Assembly (NCBI GenBank): GCA_021397845.1
Contig: CM038048.1
Coordinates: forward strand, 31,680,727-31,744,726
DNA from: Areca catechu
Lineage: Eukaryota; Streptophyta; Magnoliopsida; Arecales; Arecaceae
Direction of reading: 5' to 3'
DNA length: 64,000 nucleotides
Shown here: positions 34,201-44,899 of the stretch, in pieces
Numbering within the stretch: position 1 is the stretch's first letter
Layout of the letters: each line of letters opens with the position of its first letter
Program-made: the position numbers and the translations under genes
Notes under the pieces: model-generated
What the model saw: only the letters and a program-made list of their open reading frames with translations
Database searches by the model: none
Told to the model about the DNA's origin: nothing

Positions 34201-34832
34201 TACTTGTGAGCCCTAACCCTCTAGCCGCCCAAAGCAATCTTCTTCCAAACCCTAATTTGCCCTAAGTGAAGGAAGCCTTAGCCGTCCACAAGCAAAGAGC
34301 CTTCTTCCACCTCCCAACCGCCAGCTTCAGCAAACCCTGCCACTTCCTTCTCTCAAACCCTAATTCTATACTTCTGTTTTCTTATTGCTTCCTAACTAAC
34401 CTCTGACGCTTGGAGGATCCTCGAGGTGTTCACCTCTAAAGAGGAGGCCCTCTTTGCCTCCTGGACCGAACTAAGATAGCTGACTGATCCGTGGAACAAC
34501 TGACTTATCTTCCGAGCGACGATCCAGAGTGCTGTGTGACCCCATCTTCGGTAGGATCTTTGAATTGTTGTTTAGTACAATCCTTCCCCCTCCTGATTTC
34601 TGATCTATTGAAGGTATGCTATCCTAATCGGGGGTTTCTCAATCCTCGAGGTCCTTTTCTTATTATTCTGCATGAGTTCATATGCGGTTATGTTTGCTCT
34701 TTTCATTATTAGTTTGCCTGTTAGTCTTTACTCGATGTCGGGACTTTAGCCTCCAAATTAAATCTCAAAAAAAATAAAAAAATTAGTTCTGTTTTTCTGC
34801 ATTCATGTCAGTCTTAGGTTCATCCCGCATCA
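31246..34832 (+). repeat. E2 3' LTR, split by a Copia solo LTR
   Basis: Begins TGGTGGGGG after a purine-rich CCTGGAAGAATT and ends CGCATCA. The 5' LTR shows the uninterrupted site (GCCGCCCCTTGCTG), which proves that 31659-33861 plus one GCCCC is an insertion. Confidence 0.9.
31659..33861 (+). mobile_element. Copia-type solo LTR
   Basis: 2203 bases beginning TGTTAGATGTATGCCC and ending CCAATA (CA decayed to TA), with exact GCCCC duplications (31654-31658, 33862-33866). It is related to the LTR at 57503 and, more distantly, to the split solo LTR at 3627-13168. No internal region is present. Minus-strand frames at 33099-33460 are incidental. Confidence 0.88.
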
Positions 34833-35692
34833 GGCCGTCACTGTTGAAGGAAACAGAGAATTGAACCAAAGAGAGAGGAGAAAATCCCGTCGGGCCTGCC
34901 AACTGTGATGAGTTAAAATGTGTTTTATAAAAATATCGGGCCAGATGATTTGGATCGTGTCAGGCCTTGTCCCATTGGATTGTTTTCGGGCTCGATTTGA
35001 ATTAGGCCGAGCCATGCCAAAGAGAAACCTGAGCTCAGCTTGAAAATGTAATGAACTTTAATTTGAGATCCAAGCTCAGCCTAATTTTGGCCTGAGCCTA
35101 CTTTCAGCCCTACCAATATTGGTGATAAAAATACCTTGAGTCGATATGCTAATAACATCGATGATCCGAGATATACCTATTGCCGGCATGTTTGAGACAT
35201 AATTTTTCTTTCCATCTCAACTATCAACATTCTCTTCGACGGGTCCAGTTGCTGCCGTCCTGTCCGGTGACTTCCGGAATTTGTCTGGACCGCTATGGCG
35301 TTGCATCAATAATGACCGTCAAGCTTGGATCAACTGCTCTTGCGGATGGACGATAGCAGCAGAAGCATAAGGTTGCAGAAGCCTGAGGTCTGGATTGAAG
35401 TCTAAAACTAGCATAAATACCGAACTCGGGCTTTGAAAGTAGGCTCGAAGACTGGGATTAGTTAGTCTCGGGCCTGAATAATTTTGGGTTCTACCTTAGG
35501 TCGAGCTCAGCTTGAACGTGGCTCGGGCAAAAGCGATTGGTGACCGAATAGGAACAAGATGAACCCCCTCCAACCGGGTTGTTTCCACCCCACCCATATA
35601 CCCGCATGCCACTTCCACCCAGCCAGGCTTGGAGGCAGGGCTCGACGGCAACCGGCGCGGCATTCTCTGCCCCCTGTTCCTTCTTTGTGTCC
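34833..35692. other. Unique intergenic DNA and putative promoter region
   Basis: 860 bases with no element or gene recognised. It becomes GC- and CpG-rich toward 35692. No convincing TATA box was found, which suits a housekeeping-type start. The upstream in-frame ATG at 35579 is judged less likely than 35693. Confidence 0.5.
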
Positions 35693-35980
35693 ATGCTGCG
35701 AGGGCTCGTTAGGCGGCAGTCGTCTGCCTTCCTCCAGCACCAGCAGCGGCGGTGGGGGCGCATGGGGCCGTTGTCGCGGGGCCATCGGGCGGTGGCTGCG
35801 GCGGCGAAGGGGGAGGTGAAGTCGGAATGGTGGGTGGTGGACGGGGAGATGCACGAGATCGGGGACCACGTCCCCCACCGGGAACGGTTCATCATCCCCA
35901 GGGACAACCTCCCAAACAAGCGCCGCAAGCAGCTGCGCGAGCTGTTCATGCGTCGCACCCGCCTCGTCCTCAAGGACTCG
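35693..35980 (+). CDS. Host gene exon 1 (unknown conserved-type protein)
   Basis: 288 bases, 96 codons, ending at a GT donor (35981) in phase 0. The start at 35693 gives MLRGLVRRQSSAFLQHQQRR, with eight Arg and no acidic residue in the first 40. That composition fits a mitochondrial or plastid presequence. A charged, Trp-containing region follows (KSEWWVVDGEMHEIGDHVP) and then a basic helical stretch (NKRRKQLRE, MRRTRLVLKDS). An in-frame ATG at 35579 would add 38 Pro-rich residues that would bury the presequence. I do not recognise a named family with certainty and assign no function. GC-rich, unlike the surrounding transposons. Confidence 0.82.
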
Positions 35981-38177
35981 GTACGCGCTCCCCCTTCTAT
36001 TCCTTACCCAGAATTATCTCAAGAACTCAAGAGAAGATTTTTAATTTGTTCCCATCTATATTCATTGAAAAGTGGTCGGAATAAGATTTTGCTGTGGGAT
36101 TTATGCTATTCCAAATATCGGCGATAGTCTGATCTCTTGTTTCACTCTCTGTTTCTCATGTATTGCTTCTGACAATGGATAAGAAAAGAAGGAAAATGGA
36201 TAGTTATGGTCTCTATGCTGCTGCCAAGGATTTTTATGATCTTCTTTCCCAATGTTTTGCTCTTGTTTGATGCGCATGTTTTTTTTTGCACAATTTAGTG
36301 GACTTCTAGTGTGGGTTTTCTTTACCTTAAATCTCAAATTCGCTAAATTGAGCACAAATTCATTGGCAAGATACACTTTCTTTTTCCTATGAAACTAAAT
36401 TTTTGTCTCTTGTCCCACCCCGAAACTCAGCTCTAGCTTGAGAAAGTCTTGGTCCTTGTCTGCATACCTCTACATGCTTATGACCAATCTAATCACCTCC
36501 TAATCCAAATTCCATCTGTTATGAAACTCATTAGCGCAAAATAGTAAACCCCTTCTTCCTTACACGCTATGCTGCCTTGGAAGAAACTATACTCCTCTAC
36601 CCCTAGAAGATAAATTATGCTTTAACAGATAATCTGTTATATCATAGCCTTTGGTTCATTGCTGTCACTTGCTACTAAATATAGACTAACAAATTTAATA
36701 TTAAGAAAAGCTCCAACTGTGGCCAAATGAGTTGATAATTATTTTAGTTTCTCATTAGTTACACAATTTCTTAAACTTCTTTTAGTTATTCTGCATGATT
36801 AAGTGTTGATCTGCTCTTTCTGAAAACATTGCAAAGCTGGTAGTCAATGAAAACAGTTTGTCATTTATAACAAATGATTATAGTACACTGCCATCTTCAG
36901 TCGCTTCTCGAATTTATCAAGTATTTGAACAAAATTGAGTAGTAATTCAGAATCTAAACATACCTAATAGCATTCTGTGTCATGTGATGGTTCTAATTTT
37001 AATAGTGTAACATCTTTTACCTATGTTGAGCAGACCTTTGCTTACTCAGTTGAAGTTACATTGGGACTTTATTCATCACCCATATCTCAAATTTTCTTCT
37101 TAAAGGAAAACTTCATCTAATTTGAAAATTTATATGCTCCAATGATTTCATATTTTAGTATTGTATGTACATCATAACTGTGTTCATGTTTTGTGTTAGA
37201 ATCATCTTCTAAATTTGCTTAAAGATTTACATGTGCAGTCAGAAACACTGTTTGGAAGCTCTCATGAGAACTACTTGATATACCACATGATATTTACCTC
37301 TTGTTTTCTATCAGATTATATTGTTTATGTGGTCCAATGTTTGAACACTAGTCCCTTTGTATGCCTAGAAGTCCAAGTGTTCTATGAATTTTGATTTGGT
37401 TAATTTTAGTAATGTTGTTCTTTTATTTCTTGTCATATATTTCATTTAATTTTGCAAGCTTGGTAGGTGACTTTTTTATTCTACTTGAGTTTGTCTTTAT
37501 GTGTTCAGTCAGATGTTTCCTGCAGTGTCATGGCTAAACTTACACAGTATGTGCATGGTTAACTCATCAAGATAATTTCATTCTGATTATTTTCCTCTAA
37601 GTCATCAGCTTTCAACTATAGCATTTATTAGCAAGGAACTGTTGAGAGAAAACATTGTTAAATTCTTGAATTTGTGCATTTTCACTGTTTTTATTCTTGT
37701 AGGGCTGTTCTTATCTTTGTTCATGGTAGCCATGACTCCTTTCATTCTGTCTTGCTTTATATGTATGATCAACTTAATTCCTTTCCTACATATGGCTATC
37801 TAAACCTTTCGTTCATCTAATGCATTTTACACATTTTAATTCAGTACATTATTGAACTTCATACTATTATGTTTTCGCCTTCTTTAGATAATTATTTCAC
37901 AACTCCAGGCTTTTCTCTACCTCATATGTTTTGCATACCTAAATCCAGTATTCTTTTAGTGTTGTTGTTGGTACATCCTTTTCTTATGAGTTTTTGTCAT
38001 TTTTGAACTCTTTGGTGCCACCCTTCTTTATGGCTTTATTTTGTTCCTGCTTTCTCCTGTTACTCTTGACCTCAAACATAAATTGAGGCTTTACTAGGGT
38101 CCTAGTTAAGACCGAAGCCATCCTCACTTCTAATGCTTATTCATTTTGAAAATAGGTTTTAGGGTTATAAATTTGGT

Positions 38178-38640
38178 GCTGTAGCTACCTGGTTATATCC
38201 AGAGTTCAATTCACATAAGGGGTAACTTGGAAAAAGAATCACCTGGAGAAAAGAGATAAGGAGGACAATTGGGAGATAATTGTGGAAAGGCTACCTAATG
38301 ACTAGAGTGCAGCTTTTACAAGGAAAGGGTTACCTGTTTTCCTAGAATGAAACATAGAGAAGCCTACTAGACTAGAGTAAGAGCCAGCACAAAGCAGATT
38401 GCAAAAGCATGTTGTAGCTTCCCGGGTCTATCCAGAGTTCAATTAACATAAAGTGTGACTTGTTGTTCAAGAAACAAAGTGTGACTTGTTGAAAGAATCA
38501 GAAAAAGAGAAATGGAGGATAAATTGGGAGAGAATTGTGGAAAGGCTACCTAGTGACTAAAGCAGCTTTCACAAGGAAAGGGCCACCTGACTGGCCTAGA
38601 ATGAAACATAGAAACACTTACTATTTTGCACCTCTAATGC
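38178..38640. repeat. Imperfect direct duplication of about 240 bp
   Basis: Two blocks share CCAGAGTTCAATT, TGTGGAAAGGCTACCTA and CTAGAATGAAACATAGA in the same order (about 38195-38365 and 38432-38615), with indels between them. It is much older than the 123 bp duplication. Confidence 0.75.
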
Positions 38641-39337
38641 CTAGGCATTTGGATTTTTGGTTGTATCAGTTTGGTCCTAAACCTTGGCTTTTTGTTCTAC
38701 TCTTTGTTTAGCAGTATTGCAATTTTGCGCATCTTTGCAAATTGCATTCTTGGGTTTTGTTCTGAATGACTTGTACTATATTATATTTTAGCTATTTCCT
38801 TTTTCATTCAATGTCTTCCTGTCGGAAATGGCCCAATATTCATGAATCCAAACATCCATGGCGATCATGAAGATTCCTTTCTATGCAGGTCCATATTCAA
38901 ACTCTAGATTCTCTCTAACAGCTTGCTTTTGTGGTACAAAGTTTTTTTTATATATATTTTTATTTCTTATGATTTTATTTAAATTCATGCCATTAATTAC
39001 AAAGAGAATGTAATTCTTGTGATGAAAATGCTTACTTTTCTGCTTTGATAAAAAGGTACATAAATATTGTCATATGGTTCTCTTTGGTCTGATTGACCCA
39101 AATGTAGCTATGATTTCACCAGAAGCCTTCTCTTGCTACATCACAATTTTATCCTTATATTTAGCTACAAATTCACTATAACCTCCTCTTTATATGATTT
39201 GTGCTATAATGTTTCTTCTACCATTGCTTCTTCAAGCAACATTTCCGAAGATTGCTTTTCATGGTTTGTTTTCTCTTTCAATGATTCATGCACTTTTCGT
39301 CCAATTATATCAGCATCCATTCAAGCCTTGTAATGTC

Positions 39338-39583
39338 AGTACATTCATGGAATTTCATCAAGTTTTTGTTTGTATAATAGCAGACACTTCTGGAGCCTGT
39401 GATGCTTGCCAATGGGGGGAAGTCTTATACACTTGGCAACAATTATCTCAGGAATTGGGCAGTACATTCATGGAATTTCATCAAGTTTTTGTTTGTATAA
39501 TAGCAGACACTTCTGGAGCCTGTGATGCTTGCCAATGGGGGGAAGTCTTATACACTTGGCAACAATTATCTCAGGAATTGGGC
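39338..39583 (+). repeat. Exact 123-bp tandem duplication in intron 1
   Basis: Copies 39338-39460 and 39461-39583 appear identical. The period is 41 codons, so a 131-residue frame (39194-39589) stays open and repeats a 41-residue block. Codon use and position in a confirmed intron argue against coding. Confidence 0.92.
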
Positions 39584-41265
39584 ATTTAATTTGTATGGTG
39601 ATCCATTTTTGTTAGGTCGCATATCCATTTTCCAATCTTACGCATACTTAGATAGTCCTCGAGCTCTAACGCTCATTTGTTTCTGTTCCTTTTCTTTCCT
39701 ATTGGATCTATCTTATCCTGTTCATACTTGAAAACAATATAACAGATTATTCTTGCTGAGAAACCTTCTCAAATTTGCTCAGAAATATTAAAAGAAATAA
39801 ATAGAAACTCTGGATGGTGTTGTTTCATTTTTCAGTCAACATTCTGTATTAGACAATGGATTGATATATTAACTTTTATTTATTTGAAAATTTTGGTATT
39901 TTTTACTGATGGCTGGTGACAAACTGATGCATGCATGTGCATGGATTAAGTGGGCAGGGATCTTGGCTGAATTAGACGTCCACTGTAAGTTGTGCTGTAG
40001 GCCTCTGAGATTAGAATCATGACCACAGAAAAAGCTAGATCACATTATGCAAGTGTTTACCAATAGGAGTAGGTTGCTTTCCATTTTATTTGGATAAATG
40101 TCATAAGTTGGCTGCAATGTGTCCTATTTTCTGTATTCTGTTCCAACATAGTTCATAAAAAGTGTATCCAGAAGTGGAAAAGTTGTGTACCTATGGAGTG
40201 AAATGGATGTACTTGGGACCAGCTTGGGGTATAGCTCTCATCAAAAACTTTCTTTCTGATGCTGAGAAAGGTTTATGTGGATATTCTTCGATTGGATTAG
40301 TATCTTTCTTGATTGAGAATTCAACTTCCCTATAAGTAAATGATTGGCAAGTTGCAGCATATCTTATGTAACCATTGTAATATTTTGTAAATATATACAT
40401 TTGAATTTTCACATCTGCAGAAAAATTATTGGAATGGTTTCCTTTAGCATTTCAGTCCTACTTGAAGAAATGTAAAACATGCAGCTAGAACATGAAAACT
40501 AGTGTGTATTTCCAAACCTTGTGGGAAAAGTTGCTTGAATCAGTTTTGCAGGAAGAATTCATGAATTTTAGCTGATAAAAATAGTTTTATTATATCGAAT
40601 AGAAGATATTATTGGCTGAAGAACAATCTGAATATGCCTATCTTTTAGTAATTATTGAATTGCAAATGCTGACTCTTCAATGTATATTTGAATCATCACC
40701 ATATCATGTCTTTTCAGTTTGAAATAAATTGAGAATATATTAAGTCTGGTTGTGTAAAATTGGCATGTAAAAGGACATGGGCTGGAAGTCTACAAGGTGA
40801 GGTGACATTAGGTTCAAAAGGTTGAAAACTCAAATTGCATAGGCAAATTTAAGATCGTATACCACTCTTATCTTCGGATCAATCAGAAAAAGATAGAATT
40901 GAGAAGGAAACAAGGTGAGAAAAGCTTAGCTGTAACTGAATTTTTGTATGTGGTTGTTCAGCTACCCAGTCGATCTTATTTATATTTGTCATGATGGTTA
41001 ATATATAAGAAAAATTCCTTTCTCTGCATCTTTTTTCTTGACTTTATTGTTGTCTTCAAATGTCCAAACATGTGACGTTTGTTAGTCAGTTTTAATCTTC
41101 TTGTTTGGCTATCTGTTTAACTGACATGCTAGTTGCACTTTTTGAATTTTCTCTTCTTGGACTTTCTACTGGATTATTGTTAAGCCATAATCCTGTCATC
41201 AAAATTAGTATAATATTTTATAAAATAATTTTAATTTGAAAATTTTATGCTAAATAAACTTACAG

Positions 41266-41426
41266 GAACATGAGTCTTGGTGTAAACGGTATATGGAACT
41301 ATATCAGGAACTTAGGGAGAACTGGGAAAGGCTGTACTGGGATGAAGGTTATTCAAAAAAAATTGCCCAAGATCATGCCAACTATGATTCTGCTGAAGAT
41401 GATGATTTGGATTTTTCACCATACAG
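41266..41426 (+). CDS. Host gene exon 2
   Basis: 161 bases from acceptor AG at 41264-41265 to donor GT at 41427. It continues exon 1 in phase 0: EHESWCKRYMELYQELREN, then WERLYWDEGYSKKIA and an acidic SAEDDDLDFSPY. It ends two bases into a codon. The amphipathic helix with many Trp, Tyr and Arg residues suggests a protein- or RNA-binding surface; that is inference. Confidence 0.85.
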
Positions 41427-41917
41427 GTAAAATATCTCTTCACTAGCTGATTATTTACTTTCTTATTCACATAATGTACTCTCAAAAGAAATTAGTTTGC
41501 AGTACAACATTTTGATTTCAGATCTCAGATATTAATTGGGCTCTACAAGTGTTTCTTCTAGCCGTGTTAAATGACTAATCATATAGTTTTAATTGTGAAA
41601 TTTAAAAATAGTAATGCAAGTCAAGTTCCGAATTTATTCTCAGTGTGCCCACAATCAAGGAGAATGGTACTTCTCTTTTTGTTAAAACTTTGGCCTTCAC
41701 TTATGTATTTCATTTATCAATGTAGACTACAATGACAAGAGCTCATGTTCTTCAGTAATGGCTCCTTTCCAGGCTTGCGCCCTTTACCTTTTTTTTCACA
41801 TGAAGTGGCCAATGAACTTATAATTTATGCTAGTAGTCAATAGCTTTCCCCATAAGATTGACGATTGTTAGGACATTTAGATGAAGTAGTTCTTACATTT
41901 TTCATCCTCTGATACAG

Positions 41918-41948
41918 GAGAAGGCAGTCTCATGCAGAAGCAAAAAAG
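41918..41948 (+). CDS. Host gene exon 3 (micro-exon)
   Basis: Only 31 bases, between AG (41916-41917) and GT (41949-41950). The first base completes the Arg codon split from exon 2; the rest reads RRQSHAEAKK and ends in phase 0. Phase agreement with exons 2 and 4 is the main support. Confidence 0.75.
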
Positions 41949-43516
41949 GTATTTCTGTCAATACTTACAATTTTACTTAAGTTATTATTATTATTTTTTT
42001 TCTGCAAGAAGGTTATTTATAGGATCTACATAAAGTAATTATTGGCACATTCCTGTAGCATTTTTGCATGGCATGCCTTGGCATGTAAGATGGAATGGTA
42101 GATATATGTGTTTGTGTCAGATCAGCAAGGGAGAAGAAGGTTTTTTTTAAAAAAAAAATTATACAGAAATCTAATTTGTGTTTAGTTTTCATTAGTCGAG
42201 GCACCACCTTCTAAGGGGAAAGATTACATGTTAGCGTTTCTGTATTGGTATGTATCTTCCTCTTTTTGATAATAAAAGAAATTAAAGTTGGTTATATAAT
42301 ATGCAATAAAAGTAGATATGAATGTAGAATTTTATCGTTGCTGAAACAGAGGATACCATATAGAGGTGCTGCAGTTATTCAAATATTAAAACCATAAAAT
42401 TTCATCATGTCTTGTCTCTTCTATCTGGGATTAGTGTTGTGAATCATCATTTGCTATGTATTCATATTAGGATCTATCTTTGGTGTAACTGGAGATTAGT
42501 CCAAATCTTGCCAATGTTTGTGCGTTTTTATCAAGTTCTTTCCCTTTTCTTTTACACCCTTACAGACATTTCATTTTCCTAGGAAACACCTAGTGGTCAA
42601 ACGTTCACTATAAAGTACTTGAAATGCTTGTAGTTAAAGTGCTCCTTTCAGACTCAGTTTGGATGGAGGGGGACTAATCTCCCATCAGGCTGGGTTAATA
42701 ACTACCCCAGCTTGAACAGGGGCTACCGTCCCTTCTTGACGTCTGGTGGATCTCATTACAGTTGCGTTAGTTCTCACCCACTTATAGCTTCAGAGAAGGC
42801 ACCCATCTTGTGCATTGGATGGCTGAATATGGAGCCAGCAACAGCAATTGTATGGTTTTGGAAGGACCCTTGCTGAGGGAAATACAACATTTGGTTCTTA
42901 TGGACTCTACAGGCTGCCTGTATATGTGGATTATATAAGCATGCTTTTGTCAAAGAAAGGGGAGTTTTTGTTGCTATTTTTTTCTTATTGGGATTTACAT
43001 AAAAAGTGGTTCTTTTTCTTTTGGTTTTCCAAGGCTGAGAATTTGTGCGCTTCACATGCATGTGTTTTTGTGTTCATATCCACATGTCTTTGTATACATT
43101 CTCATGCCAAATAGTCTTGCTGACTTGATCTGCACACCTATTACCTGCTCATGCACGAAAGCCAGTAGATGTACGTTGCTCTTCTTAACCTCATTTACCG
43201 AATTATCTTTGCAAGATTTCCATTTTATATTATTGGTGTGTCTGCATCTAACTATGCCTTCCATGTTTTTTTAGCAGTTTTGCTTGAATTAAATTTGATG
43301 TCTATACATGATATTTGTAGATCATAAAAGTTCCAGTGAGACTTTTTCAAATGTTTTGTTTCTTTTCTTTTGTGACCCCCAATTTTCTGTTTGAACTCTA
43401 GAATTCTTTGAATTGAAGAGGGCTGTGCTAAGAGCTTACTCTAATCACATGACACGAATTGTTCTTGTATAATATCTTTGGACGCACAAAAATTACAAGG
43501 TCGGTTGTGATTACAG
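41949..43516 (+). other. Host gene intron 3
   Basis: 1568 bases, GT to AG. The short frames in it (42774-43274) show no known domain. Confidence 0.7.
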
Positions 43517-43619
43517 GACCAGGGCTTTGGACAAAATAAACAAGGCAATACTTGGGAAAGGGTTTCACAAATTCGCGACAAGTTTGAATATGATAGAGAG
43601 AGAAGAATGAGAGAGAAAG
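43517..43619 (+). CDS. Host gene exon 4
   Basis: 103 bases from AG (43515-43516) to GT (43620-43621): DQGFGQNKQGNTWERVSQI, then RDKFEYDRERRMREK plus one base. The C-terminal run of alternating Arg and Glu is probably a charged helix. A further exon beginning in phase 1 is required, since reading through the donor gives 13 more codons and a stop. The next exon is not found with confidence: weak candidates start at 56833 and 57473, beyond a 12.6 kb hAT insertion. Confidence 0.8.
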
Positions 43620-44899
43620 GTAGGTTCTGTGATCTCTTCTTTAATATTTTGCTATAAAAGCTGCATACAATATTAAAATTGTTATTCCTCATGAGCTCAT
43701 ATCTCTATATCAGTTTTTGTTTGATGTTTATAGTGATTGTATATACTTGAGCAATTGCAGAATATTGCATATATACAGAGTTATCTGCATCGTAATAGTT
43801 AAAGGGCAATGGAGCTTATAAGTGGTGTTTGTGTCGGAACTTGTATTCCGATTCTCATGCCTTCTAAGTGTAAAATTTGCCTTAGATATATTTTTCTTTT
43901 CAATAATGTGTTATTCTAAATAGATAACTAGAAAAAGGTATTGCGATTTCCTTACCAGTTGTCCATTTGTTCTTATGTCCATATTCGATTGCCATTGTCA
44001 TATAAGTCTCTTGCTTATAGCAATTTTTATCCCACAAATAAATTTTGAAAAGTTCTAAGTTTACCTTGTCATAAACATGTTTCTCACGACGCCTTAGGCA
44101 TTTCCATTTGATGTTATTCTTACATCATCACATGTTTGCTTTTGTATCAAGATTCCTGGTACTGGTATTGGGACCTGTATCGGTGGCCAACCGGTATGGT
44201 ACGATACCAGTACCGATACACGGTATGATGTAGCGTGCTAGTTCAAACCAGGAACCGGCACGTCAAAACTTCTTTTATTTTTCTTTGATCTCAAATTAGT
44301 TTTCTTTATGATATTTTTGGTTTTGAGATCCAAATAGATGTATCGTCGGGACTAATTTGCCAAAAACCACTATGAAGTTCTGCCTTCTCTCCAACTACTC
44401 TACAATATGTTTTAAGAAAGAAAAGTAAGATTATCAATAATTAATTAGAAAGGAGAAATATGAATATAGTTATATACTGATATTTGGAATCGAGTCGATT
44501 ATCGATGTCCATAAATATCGCGATTGTTAATATACTCAGTAAAAGAATTAGTAAATTCCTTTAGTCAGGCAGCATGGTAATCCTCTATGCTTATATCAGG
44601 AGATATGCTTGATGGATAGTAACTCATTACAGATCCCTCACTGAGATCTTGACTCTAAGAAGTATCCAGAGACTATGATATGGCTGTGGAGAAGCCCATC
44701 CGAATATACTGGCAGCATAATCCGATTTGTAAGATGTTTTGGGTTGCATGGGATAATAGTCACTAGAAGATGATGTCTCGGATGCACTATATTCATATTC
44801 ATATGGATTATAAGATGTCGGTGCCGGCGGTTAAGAGGATCCAGAATATGATGATGAGTCTGATATATTCATGGATTCTACTCCATGTATAAAATCTGC

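Larger units (their letters stand above)
26538..34832 (+). mobile_element. E2: second chromodomain non-autonomous element
   Basis: Same plan as E1: LTR (1389 bases), tRNA-Met PBS, gag-like coiled region, acidic linker, integrase remnant, chromodomain, purine tract, LTR (1379 bases once a nested solo LTR and its TSD are removed). Flanking bases are GGCTA on the left and GGCCG on the right, so no clean TSD is seen. LTR sequences start TGGTGGGGGCACC and end CGCATCA. It lacks the gag core that E1 has, as well as all of protease, RT and RNase H. Confidence 0.85.
35981..41265 (+). other. Host gene intron 1
   Basis: 5285 bases, GT (35981) to AG (41264-41265), AT-rich. It holds a 123 bp exact tandem duplication (39338-39583) and an older ~240 bp imperfect duplication (38178-38640). 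No transposon with recognisable ends was found. Confidence 0.75.

Noticed and set aside
35491..35973. 160-residue minus-strand frame overlapping host exon 1.
   Set aside because: Shadow of a GC-rich coding exon; the plus strand has consistent splicing with three further exons.
39194..39589. 131-residue frame in intron 1.
   Set aside because: Created by the exact 123-bp duplication within a confirmed intron; no splice sites join it in phase to exons 1 and 2.
42774..43274. Several 70-95 residue frames on both strands.
   Set aside because: Lie in intron 3, overlap each other and show no domain or coding bias.
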